7,041 nt of DNA from an uncultured Bacilli bacterium (GTDB lineage: Bacteria > Bacillota_I > Bacilli_A > RF39 > UBA660): NCBI GenBank assembly GCA_934096025.1, contig CAKOLP010000044.1, positions 1 through 7,041 on the forward strand. Reading direction: 5' to 3'. The notes under the pieces are model-generated. The model was not told where the DNA came from. It did no database searches and was given only the letters and a program-made list of their open reading frames with translations. A program made the translations under genes and the position numbers. Below, one piece after another: positions 1 through 5,699 of the stretch (the stretch's first letter is position 1; each line of letters starts with the position of its first letter).

Positions 1-2
1 TA

Positions 3-1199
3 TATAGAAAAGATTTAGAAAAGTACTACTATTATCAAGATTTAAAAGATATGCTTAATTTTTTTACTCCAATTTTTAACAAAACGATAAAAATAAATAA
101 GATACGAAAACTAAAAAAAGATAAAGATTTAAAAACCGTTAAATTATCAGATTCTAATTTTGAGATTAACATTGGGGATAGAGTATTAATTAAGGATTTA
201 GACGGTTCCGGCAAATATCCAGTATATAGTGCCAATGTTAAAGAAATATTTGGGTATACAAATAAAGAAAAAATAACAGATTTCTCAAAAGAATCAATTT
301 TATGGGGAATAGATGGAGATTGGATGGTTAATATTTTACCTAGTGATTATAAGTTTTATCCTACTGACCATTGTGGAGTTTTAAGAAATAATGATGCAAG
401 TATAAATAACAAGTATTTATCATTAGCTTTAGAACAAATAGGGAACATAGAAAGATTTTCAAGGGTAAATAGAGCATCAACAGAAAGGATAAAACAGTTA
501 GTATTACAAATCCCTCCTATAGAAAAACAACTAGAAGTGGTAAACTATATTAATGATGTGGAAAATAAAATTAAACAGGCAAATTTAAAAATTAAAGAAT
601 TAGATAAAAAAATATTGAAAAAATTTGTTGAATTATTTGATGCGGAAGCATTAATTCAAGATGGTGTAACGACAAAATACCCTAAAGAAAAGATTGGATC
701 AATTTTTAATGATGGTCGAGGAAGAGTTATTAATATGGAATATATTGATAATCATATTGGAGATTATCCGGTTTATTCTTCGCAAACTGTTAATGACGGT
801 ATATTTGGTAAAATTGATACTTATGATTTTGAGGGTGAATATATAACATGGACAACAGATGGTGTTAAAGCAGGAACAGTATTTTATAGAAATGGTAAAT
901 TTAATTGTACAAACGTCTGTGGTACTTTAAAATTAAAAGAAGCTATTGATAATGTTAATGTAATTTATGCTTCCATTGCTTTAGGAATTATAGCTCCTTA
1001 TCACATAACCAAAGTTGGAAATAATAAATTAATGAATGATGTTATGAAAAAAATAGAAATTCCTATACCAGATATTGAATTACAAAATGAAATGGCAAAA
1101 TATTATTTAGATATTAAGAAAAAAATGTCAACACAAAAATTAAAAATTAACAAAATGCAAGAAGAAAGAACAAATTTATTAAAAAAATATTTTGATTAA
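3..1199 (+). CDS. hsdS: Type I restriction-modification DNA specificity subunit (HsdS-like), 5'-partial
   Basis: This is the DNA-recognition subunit (or domain) of a type I restriction-modification system, which chooses the target site for methylation and cleavage. Numbering residues from the first ATG at 51, there are two target-recognition domains (about 30-150 and 210-335), each with the usual G-Y-P-V-Y motif (KYPVYS near 55, DYPVYS near 239). Each is followed by a conserved helical spacer: IPPIEKQ at 154-160, then a Lys-rich coiled coil to about 196, and IPIPDIELQNE at 337-347, then a coiled coil to the end. The frame is open from base 3 without a stop, and no Shine-Dalgarno sequence precedes the ATG at 51, so that ATG is probably internal and the true start lies outside the window. 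The gene may be a long hsdS or the S part of a fused methylase-specificity protein; the visible part cannot decide. A terminator follows directly. Family assignment is confident; the 5' extent is unknown. Confidence 0.9.
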   Translation, partial: YRKDLEKYYYYQDLKDMLNFFTPIFNKTIKINKIRKLKKDKDLKTVKLSDSNFEINIGDRVLIKDLDGSGKYPVYSANVKEIFGYTNKEKITDFSKESILWGIDGDWMVNILPSDYKFYPTDHCGVLRNNDASINNKYLSLALEQIGNIERFSRVNRASTERIKQLVLQIPPIEKQLEVVNYINDVENKIKQANLKIKELDKKILKKFVELFDAEALIQDGVTTKYPKEKIGSIFNDGRGRVINMEYIDNHIGDYPVYSSQTVNDGIFGKIDTYDFEGEYITWTTDGVKAGTVFYRNGKFNCTNVCGTLKLKEAIDNVNVIYASIALGIIAPYHITKVGNNKLMNDVMKKIEIPIPDIELQNEMAKYYLDIKKKMSTQKLKINKMQEERTNLLKKYFD

Positions 1200-1206
1200 A
1201 TTAATT

Positions 1207-1236
1207 AAGCGTGCTATTTAAAAATACACGCTTTTA
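1207..1236 (+). terminator. Intrinsic terminator after hsdS
   Basis: The arms AAGCGTG (1207-1213) and CACGCTT (1227-1233) pair perfectly. Inside them TATTT (1215-1219) can pair with AAATA (1222-1226), leaving a single bulged C and a tiny AA loop. A run of T (1232-1235) follows. It starts seven bases after the hsdS stop codon and probably ends that transcript. Confidence 0.8.
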
Positions 1237-1289
1237 AGTTAATTTATAAATTATTTATATGCTTTTCTTATAGTTATATTAGCATATTT

Positions 1290-2303
1290 TTGTCATTTTT
1301 TCAAATTTATAAACAAGCAACAGATGATTTAGTAGGAACGATAAATAAAACAAAGCTTTTTTATTATGCCATATTTCTGCCTAGTCTGACTCCTATAGAT
1401 AATTATTTCTATAATGCAACTTTAAAAGAGGGGATAAATGCTTTTTTCAAAAATTACAATTACGCTTTTGATGCTAAAAATTATTGCCTTACAGTTGATT
1501 ATGAAGCCTATTTGGAAAGGCCGAAATTATATGGCATAGATTTTATTAGTGAGTATTTAAATTATATTTATTATGAAAATTTATTTTGCCAAAAATTTAG
1601 GTTCTCAAGTATTCATGGACTACTAACACGCACCTTTAATAATTACGCAGAACTACCTATTAATATTTATGAACACGTTTTTACTACTAGTTTAATTTTA
1701 GCTTATTTAAAAAAAGATATATACGCCATTGACTTTCCGATAAATTGTGAGTGTCTTTATATAGATTATGAAAAAAACGAGTTTAATTATAAAAGTAATT
1801 TACAAAAAGCTTATAATTCAATAAAAAAACAATTAAAACCTCAAGAAAATTTAGCTACTTACATGGATAGGTGTTGCAAAAATATTATCAATACTATAAT
1901 TATATACACTAAAAAAAGAACATTAGATATTATCTTAGGCCCTTTTAAAAACAAAAAAATCTATTATCAATTTAACCCACCTATGTCAAGTAAATCTTAT
2001 CGGCAGCTTTTAGAAAATATAAAGAATGCTTCTCAAGAAGAAAAAATAGTATTAATTAAAGAAAATGTTATTTCATTATATGACTTAGTAGAAATACTTA
2101 AGACAGATATTTTGTCAAAAGAAGAAGTAGTAAACTTTTTAGAAACATTAGCTACTGGGGAATTAATGGCATTAAAGAAATATTCTAAAATTTTAGATTA
2201 TAAAGAATTAGATGATATTCTAAGCGAAGTAATATTAAACAAGCCTACTAAAGAACAACACATAATTAATAAAAACTATAATTTTATAGAAATTGTTTCA
2301 TGA
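1290..2303 (+). CDS. Unrecognised 337-residue protein, start uncertain
   Basis: I do not recognise this protein. The frame is open from 1209 to the TGA at 2301-2303, and codon use matches the neighbours. It is rich in Tyr, Phe, Asn, Lys and Ile, has no signal peptide and no convincing membrane helix. Roughly residues 1-175 look mixed and aromatic-rich. Residues 185-215 and 235-315 look helical, with Leu/Ile-rich amphipathic stretches resembling helical repeats. The start is weak: the first plausible initiation codon is TTG at 1290, there is no Shine-Dalgarno sequence upstream, and the first in-frame ATG lies deep inside the protein. A TATATT at 1275-1280 could be a -10 box placing the transcript start almost on the TTG, so leaderless translation is possible. 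Loss of the original 5' end is equally possible. It lies downstream of an hsdS terminator, so a role linked to restriction is only a positional guess. Confidence 0.6.
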   Translation: MSFFQIYKQATDDLVGTINKTKLFYYAIFLPSLTPIDNYFYNATLKEGINAFFKNYNYAFDAKNYCLTVDYEAYLERPKLYGIDFISEYLNYIYYENLFCQKFRFSSIHGLLTRTFNNYAELPINIYEHVFTTSLILAYLKKDIYAIDFPINCECLYIDYEKNEFNYKSNLQKAYNSIKKQLKPQENLATYMDRCCKNIINTIIIYTKKRTLDIILGPFKNKKIYYQFNPPMSSKSYRQLLENIKNASQEEKIVLIKENVISLYDLVEILKTDILSKEEVVNFLETLATGELMALKKYSKILDYKELDDILSEVILNKPTKEQHIINKNYNFIEIVS

Positions 2304-2360
2304 TTTTCTAGGTAATTTATATTATTCGTTATATAATAGAAGAAAAAGGACGTATAAAGT

Positions 2361-2891
2361 GTGGTGAATGTGATGAGAAAAGAAATTAATAGTCTTGCCT
2401 TTATATTTATGATAATTGTTATAAGTGGTATTTTTGGTTTTTTATATGAAACTTTATTTTATCGAATAGATTTAGGTTATTTTGTAAAAAGAGGTACTAC
2501 TTTTGGCCCTTGGATTCCCATTTATGCTTTTGGTGGTCTTTTCATTTACTTAATTTGCAATAAATTAAAAGATAAACCCATTTTTGTATTTCTGGTAAGT
2601 ATGTTAGTTTGTAGTATTTTAGAGTTTATAACGGGTTATCTTTTATTTAAATACCAAAATTTACGTTTGTGGGACTACAACATTGAGATATGGAATTATG
2701 GTAATATTGGTGGCTACATTTGTTTAAGGTCAATTCTATTTTTTGCCGTATCTGGTTTATTTCTAATCTACATAGTTAGTCCATTAATTTTAAAATTTCA
2801 ACAGAAACTAGGAAACAAAAAATTTAATTATGTAAGTCTTATTCTAGGTTTTATGTTTATCTTCGATTTTTTTATAAATGATATTATTTAA
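2361..2891 (+). CDS. CmpB-type integral membrane protein (putative ABC-transporter type IV family)
   Basis: This small polytopic membrane protein belongs to the family known as putative ABC-transporter type IV or CmpB (Pfam ABC_trans_CmpB), common in Firmicutes; its substrate and biochemical role are not established. About five hydrophobic helices are visible near residues 12-33, 48-66, 73-96, 119-145 and 155-173. Family hallmarks are the FLYET motif after helix 1 (27-31), RGTTFGPWIPIYAFGG (44-59) and LEFITG followed by LRLWDY (87-106). The GTG at 2361 is preferred because AAAGGA (2345-2350) lies 10 bases upstream. Further possible starts are GTG 2364, GTG 2370 and ATG 2373, the last 22 bases from the ribosome binding site. 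A TATAAT at 2332-2337 may be a -10 box, but no good -35 accompanies it. No ATPase partner is encoded next to it except the broken one at 3339. The length of 176 residues looks complete. Confidence 0.85.
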   Translation: MVNVMRKEINSLAFIFMIIVISGIFGFLYETLFYRIDLGYFVKRGTTFGPWIPIYAFGGLFIYLICNKLKDKPIFVFLVSMLVCSILEFITGYLLFKYQNLRLWDYNIEIWNYGNIGGYICLRSILFFAVSGLFLIYIVSPLILKFQQKLGNKKFNYVSLILGFMFIFDFFINDII

Positions 2892-2918
2892 TCACTTAAC
2901 CGTGATTTTTTCTTTTTT
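2890..2918 (+). terminator. Intrinsic terminator after the CmpB-type gene
   Basis: A six-base-pair stem AATCAC (2890-2895) / GTGATT (2902-2907) with loop TTAACC is followed by a T-rich tract to 2918. It overlaps the stop codon of the membrane protein gene and lies immediately upstream of the -35 box of the GntR promoter, so the two units are insulated. Confidence 0.75.
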
Positions 2919-2919
2919 A

Positions 2920-2948
2920 TTGACATAAATTAATAATAGTTGTATTAT
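2920..2948 (+). promoter_or_regulatory. Sigma-A-type promoter of the gntR unit
   Basis: TTGACA (2920-2925) matches the -35 consensus exactly. It is followed by a 17-base spacer and TATTAT (2943-2948), one mismatch from the -10 consensus. The operator-like repeats start inside the -10 box, so the encoded repressor probably autoregulates this promoter. Confidence 0.8.
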
Positions 2949-2969
2949 TGTATTAAACAATTAATACAA
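2940..2969 (+). promoter_or_regulatory. Putative GntR (YtrA-type) operator: direct plus inverted TTGTATTA repeats
   Basis: TTGTATTA occurs twice in tandem (2940-2947 and 2948-2955) and once inverted as TAATACAA (2962-2969). The outer pair is a perfect inverted repeat with 14 bases between the arms; the inner copy and the inverted copy are separated by 6 bases. The block covers the -10 box and the expected transcription start and ends just before the ribosome binding site, the usual place for autorepression by a YtrA-type regulator. That the downstream GntR protein binds here is inference. Confidence 0.6.
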
Positions 2970-2982
2970 AGGGGGAGGCCGA

Positions 2983-3339
2983 TTGAATTTTATATTTGAT
3001 AACAATATACCTATATATAAGCAACTAGTTGATGAGTTAAAAAAATATATAGTATCAGGTGCCCTTAGTCCTGGGGAAAAGCTTTCGTCGGTAAGAGACT
3101 TAGCAAATTTAGCTAAAGTAAATCCAAATACGATGCAAAAAGCGCTAGTAGAACTAGAAGAAATAGGACTTTTATACACGGAAAGAACAAGTGGGCGCTA
3201 TGTTACTAAAGATGAGAGAATTATAAAAAAATTAAAAGACGATTATGCACAAATGCTAATTGATGATTATTTAACCAATATGCAAAAATTAGGTATAAAC
3301 AAAAATGAAGCAATTAATTATTTAAAAGGAGAGATTTAA
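2983..3339 (+). CDS. YtrA-subfamily GntR transcriptional repressor
   Basis: This is a complete 118-residue DNA-binding regulator. The N-terminal winged helix-turn-helix covers about residues 10-76, with family landmarks PIYKQ (10-14), GEKLSSVRDLA (31-41) and VNPNTMQKAL (46-55, recognition helix). The wing is LYTERTSGRYV (64-74). A short helical tail (80-118) takes the place of the large ligand domain of other GntR proteins, which defines the YtrA group that controls ABC exporters. The TTG at 2983 gives exactly the usual family N-terminus and is preceded by a strong purine-rich ribosome binding site (AAAGGGGGAGG, 2968-2978), only four bases away. The stop codon overlaps the ATG of the ABC ATPase gene by one base (TAATG), so the two were translationally coupled. 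Its own promoter carries a likely operator. The gene appears intact although its transporter partner is broken. Confidence 0.92.
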   Translation: MNFIFDNNIPIYKQLVDELKKYIVSGALSPGEKLSSVRDLANLAKVNPNTMQKALVELEEIGLLYTERTSGRYVTKDERIIKKLKDDYAQMLIDDYLTNMQKLGINKNEAINYLKGEI

Positions 3340-3533
3340 TGGAATTATTAGAATGCAAAAATATTTGCAAACAATTTAATAACAAAGAAATATTACATAA
3401 TATAAGTTTAACAATCCCAAGAGGAAAGATTATTGGGCTACTAGGTAAAAATGGAATGGGAAAAACAACTCTAATTAAACTTATAAATGATTTATTAACC
3501 CCAACATATAGAAACAATTATTTCATTAGATAA
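3339..3533 (+). pseudogene. ABC transporter ATP-binding protein, truncated after Walker A
   Basis: The 5' end of an ABC ATPase gene, of the kind that follows YtrA-type repressors and powers a drug, peptide or bacteriocin-type exporter. Residues 1-56 are normal family sequence: an N-terminal strand (LLECKNICKQF), ISLTIPRGKIIGLLG, Walker A GKNGMGKTT (36-44) and LIKLINDLL. The homology stops after LTPT (53-56). The last residues (YRNNYFIR) are read out of frame from unrelated DNA. Q-loop, signature, Walker B and switch His are all missing, against a usual length of roughly 230-300 residues, and no permease gene follows. A good ribosome binding site (AAAAGGAG, 3324-3331) precedes the ATG. The product cannot be a working ATPase. 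I read it as a remnant left by a deletion whose junction lies at about 3505-3511. Confidence 0.88.
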
Positions 3534-3860
3534 AACCGGACCATCTATCTTTACTAGATACAATAGCACTTATGCAATTGAAATAAAGAAATTGGGAACT
3601 TATCAAGTAAATTCTTTTTTAAATATTGCTACAAGTGAAGATGTAGATTATTCCGTGGCAATCAAGGCATCTGGCATAAAATTACCCAGAAGTGAAAAGT
3701 ATCATCTAAAGCCAATACTATCCAAAATGTTTATGGTTCTGTGACGTTTGCTTTAGTAGAAAGTGACGAAGTTGTTTTAATTATAAAAGCAAATAAAGAC
3801 GTTGAACTAATTTTTGATGGAACAACTAATGCTAAGATAAATGTTTTGAAAATAGACTAG
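3511..3860 (+). pseudogene. 3' remnant of a jelly-roll (collagen-tail/C1q/TNF-like) C-terminal domain, frameshifted
   Basis: Joined to the cut ABC gene is the tail of another gene, with no start of its own. Reading from GAA at 3511 gives ETIISLDKTGPSIFTRYN, then IKKLGTYQVNSFLNI and VDYSVAIKASG, closing at TGA 3742-3744. Inserting one base in the A run at 3695-3698 moves reading into the next frame, which continues NVYGSVTFALVESDEVVLII to NAKINVLKID and a TAG at 3858-3860. The joined text shows the alternating strand pattern G-x-Y-x-V ... S-V-x-F-x-L-x-x-x-D-x-V-x-L of jelly-roll domains found at the C-termini of BclA-like and other collagen-like surface proteins in Firmicutes. This assignment rests on pattern, not on a database match. 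The frameshift is either decay or an assembly error in a homopolymer. A strong terminator follows the natural stop. Confidence 0.65.
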
Positions 3861-3883
3861 TAAGGGAAAATCCCTTATTTTTT
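3861..3883 (+). terminator. Intrinsic terminator after the jelly-roll remnant
   Basis: The perfect seven-base-pair stem TAAGGGA (3861-3867) / TCCCTTA (3871-3877) has an AAA loop and is followed directly by six T residues (3878-3883). It begins right after the TAG of the remnant, so it is the original terminator of that lost gene and now ends the gntR transcript. Confidence 0.88.
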
Positions 3884-3884
3884 A

Positions 3885-3913
3885 TTGCAAACAAACTTTT
3901 GTTTTGTTATAAT
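3885..3913 (+). promoter_or_regulatory. Extended -10 promoter of the DUF1848-DUF3800 operon
   Basis: TTGCAA (3885-3890), a 17-base spacer and a perfect TATAAT (3908-3913), with an extended TGT just before it (3905-3907). The predicted transcription start near 3920 lies at the edge of the ribosome binding site AAAGGA (3921-3926), so the untranslated leader would be very short. No operator-like repeat is visible, which suggests constitutive expression. Confidence 0.8.
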
Positions 3914-3933
3914 TTTTTTGAAAGGAATAAATT

Positions 3934-4821
3934 ATGATTTTAAATGTAAGTGGGAGAACTGATATAGTTGCTTTTTATTCTGAATGGTTTTTTAAAAGAA
4001 TTGAAAGTGGTTATGTAGATGTCAGAAATCCTTTTTATCCTAAACTAGTAAGTAGAATTTATTTTGAAGATGTTGACTTAATTTTATTTTGTACTAAAAA
4101 TCCTACCCCTTTACTAGATAAAATTACTGAAATTAATATTCCCTATTTAATCTTTATAACTTTAACTGGATATAAAAATGATATAGAACCTAATGTCCCA
4201 TCCAAAAAAGAGCTTATTCAAGTAATTCAAAAATTATCTACTAAAATAGGTAAAGAAAAAATAGTAATAAGATACGATCCAGTATTTAAAAGTAAAAAAT
4301 ACCCCTTAGAATATCATATAAAAGCTTTTGAAAAATTATGTAAATTATTAAATGGATACGTAACTAAAATCATTATATCTTTTTTAGATGATTATAAAAA
4401 TGTTCAAAAAAATAAAAGTATTATTCAAGATATCCCATTTACTAGAAAAGACTATGAAACACTAGGGAAAAATTTTAGTAAAATAGCTAAAGAAAACAAG
4501 ATGACTGTGCAAACCTGCTTTGAACAAATAAATCTAGTTGAATATGGTTTTATAAAAGATGATTGTATTTCTAAAGAGCTTGCATATAAATTAACTGGCA
4601 AAAAGTTCAAAAAATGGCAAGCACGAAAAGGTAACGCATGTAACTGTGCCGAAATGGTAGATATCGGAGAGTACAATACTTGTAAACATTTTTGTAAATA
4701 TTGTTATGCAAATTACGATGAAAAAAAAGTTGCCCAAAATTTTCATCAACACAATCCAACATCTTCACTACTTATCGGGTCTTTAAAAAGTGATGACATA
4801 ATTAAAAGAAGAAAATCTTAA
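3934..4821 (+). CDS. DUF1848 family protein with C-terminal cysteine cluster
   Basis: A complete 295-residue member of the DUF1848 family, whose function is not established. Family landmarks are the N-terminal SGRTDIVAFYSEWFFKR (6-22), GYVDVRNPF (26-34), FCTKNP (52-57), IVIRYDPVF (110-118) and the C-terminal CNCAEMVDIG (236-245). The last is followed by CKHFCKYCYAN, giving Cys250, Cys254 and Cys257 in CxxxCxxC spacing, plus Cys236 and Cys238. CxxxCxxC is the spacing that holds the 4Fe-4S cluster in radical SAM enzymes, here at the C-terminal end, so an iron-sulfur enzyme is plausible but unproven. Alternating hydrophobic strands and helices (LILFCTK, YLIFITLTG, IVIRYDP, KIIISFLDD) suggest a TIM-barrel-like core. 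The ATG at 3934 sits 7 bases after AAAGGA. The DUF3800 gene follows after 13 bases, forming a tight operon behind an isolated strong promoter. Confidence 0.88.
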   Translation: MILNVSGRTDIVAFYSEWFFKRIESGYVDVRNPFYPKLVSRIYFEDVDLILFCTKNPTPLLDKITEINIPYLIFITLTGYKNDIEPNVPSKKELIQVIQKLSTKIGKEKIVIRYDPVFKSKKYPLEYHIKAFEKLCKLLNGYVTKIIISFLDDYKNVQKNKSIIQDIPFTRKDYETLGKNFSKIAKENKMTVQTCFEQINLVEYGFIKDDCISKELAYKLTGKKFKKWQARKGNACNCAEMVDIGEYNTCKHFCKYCYANYDEKKVAQNFHQHNPTSSLLIGSLKSDDIIKRRKS

Positions 4822-4834
4822 ACAAGGAGGAAAA

Positions 4835-5551
4835 TTGTATCAAGAAATATATATTAATTTAGATGACTCTGGAAAGTTATCCAAAAAAGAAAAAATAAGT
4901 GTATATGGCGGATTAGTATTTACATCGAAAAAAGAAAAAGATAAATTTATTACTCAATACCGTTCTATAATTGAAAACATTAAGTGCAAATATTGCCGTT
5001 CCAATAAAGATACTTGTTTAAATAAATGTCCCGAGATAAAAAATACAAATGTTTTAAACAAAGACAAAAGAAGGGTTATGAATTATATAAAAAAGTACTA
5101 TGTCGTCGGTCTAATTATTGAAAATGCCAAAGTATATGAACCCATTTTAGAAAATAAAGGTGCAAAAGGGAGATTCTTAGACTATTCTTTAAGAAGAATG
5201 ATAAAAGAAATTATAAAGGATTTCATCAAAAATAAAAGCATAAATCCCAATAAACCTATAAGATTAATAATTAATATTGATGAACAACCTACAAAAAACA
5301 ACGGCTACTACAACTTACGCGACGGCTTAATCGAAGAATTAAAATATGGTATTTCCAATTATAACTATTCCCAAATTATAACACCAATTTTATTTTCCAA
5401 TTTAAAAGTAGTTTTAAAATATCAAGATTCTAAGCATAGTTATGCTGTTCAAGCTGCTGACTTACTAGCGGGAACTATACGCCAAAATGCCATAATAGAT
5501 TCTATTCAAGACCTTAAATCATTACTTAATTTTAAATTAATTTTGCCATAA
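4835..5551 (+). CDS. DUF3800 domain protein (predicted RNase H-like nuclease)
   Basis: A 238-residue protein of the DUF3800 family, which is frequent in accessory and mobile regions and is generally predicted to adopt an RNase H-like fold; its true substrate is unknown. Family signs are the N-terminal INLDDSG (7-13), the central strand IRLIINIDEQP (142-152) and the C-terminal YQDSKHSYAVQAADLLAG (196-213). Candidate acidic active-site residues are Asp10/Asp11, Asp149, Asp198 and Asp209. Between the first strands lies a cysteine insert, Cys51-x2-Cys54-x6-Cys61-x3-Cys65, shaped like a small zinc site. The start is TTG at 4835, supported by a perfect AAGGAGG (4824-4830) four bases away; no nearby in-frame ATG fits. 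It is co-transcribed with DUF1848. Its stop codon overlaps the tail of the minus-strand RNA terminator, so the two transcripts converge. Confidence 0.85.
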   Translation: MYQEIYINLDDSGKLSKKEKISVYGGLVFTSKKEKDKFITQYRSIIENIKCKYCRSNKDTCLNKCPEIKNTNVLNKDKRRVMNYIKKYYVVGLIIENAKVYEPILENKGAKGRFLDYSLRRMIKEIIKDFIKNKSINPNKPIRLIINIDEQPTKNNGYYNLRDGLIEELKYGISNYNYSQIITPILFSNLKVVLKYQDSKHSYAVQAADLLAGTIRQNAIIDSIQDLKSLLNFKLILP

Positions 5552-5577
5552 GAAAAAGTCACATTTTGGTGACTTTT
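5550..5577 (-). terminator. Intrinsic terminator of the minus-strand small RNA (possibly bidirectional)
   Basis: The nine-base-pair perfect stem AAAAGTCAC / GTGACTTTT (plus positions 5554-5562 and 5569-5577) has a six-base loop. On the minus strand it is followed by T5-C-T-T (down to 5550), a good U tract. On the plus strand only TTTTCC follows, so it works best for the minus strand, though it may also stop the DUF3800 transcript. Confidence 0.75.
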
Positions 5578-5661
5578 CCAGTTTGGTAGGCGTTACACAC
5601 AGTACGCTTAATTATAATAATCTTTTCCTAACTATCGACCTGACGAGATTATCTCTCCGGT
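5550..5661 (-). ncRNA. Putative structured small RNA of about 110 nt, family unknown
   Basis: A transcript is predicted from about 5661 down to the terminator at 5550. Support comes from three independent signals on the same strand: a near-consensus promoter upstream (5668-5696), an intrinsic terminator at the end, and a body far richer in GC than its surroundings. By my count 13 of 25 bases at 5585-5609 and 17 of 34 at 5627-5660 are G or C, in a very AT-rich window. Visible stems in the RNA are hairpin GCGUAC/GUAACGC with one bulge and loop UGUGU (5607-5590), hairpin GAGA/UCUC (5655-5645) and a possible closing stem CCGG/CUGG (5660-5657 with 5581-5578). AUAAUCU (5652-5646) could alternatively pair with AGAUUAU (5623-5617), which would exclude the GAGA hairpin. 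No open frame of note lies within it. It matches no family I know: it lacks the AGCAG half of the SRP RNA loop and is not a tRNA. Function is unknown. Confidence 0.6.
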
Positions 5662-5667
5662 AATTTA

Positions 5668-5696
5668 ATAGTACTTTATTAATGAATGATTGTCAA
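5668..5696 (-). promoter_or_regulatory. Minus-strand promoter of the putative small RNA
   Basis: Read on the minus strand: TTGACA (5696-5691), a 17-base spacer, then TACTAT (5673-5668). The -35 is perfect and the -10 has two changes from TATAAT. The expected start falls at about 5661, at the beginning of the GC-rich block. It lies back-to-back with the plus-strand cinA promoter, the two -35 boxes being three bases apart. Confidence 0.75.
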
Positions 5697-5699
5697 GAC

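Noticed and set aside
4452..4676. Minus-strand open frame of 74 codons
   Set aside because: It lies inside the DUF1848 gene, opposite its conserved cysteine region, with no start signals.
5630..5660. Glycine riboswitch, because the RNA starts with GGAGAG
   Set aside because: The GCCGAAGG and CUCUCAGG core elements of the aptamer are absent, and no gene lies downstream on that strand.
5585..5661. Signal recognition particle RNA, because GUCAGGUC occurs in the minus-strand GC-rich block
   Set aside because: The essential GGAA-type tetraloop followed by the AGCAG half of the symmetric loop is missing; only the 5' half resembles it.
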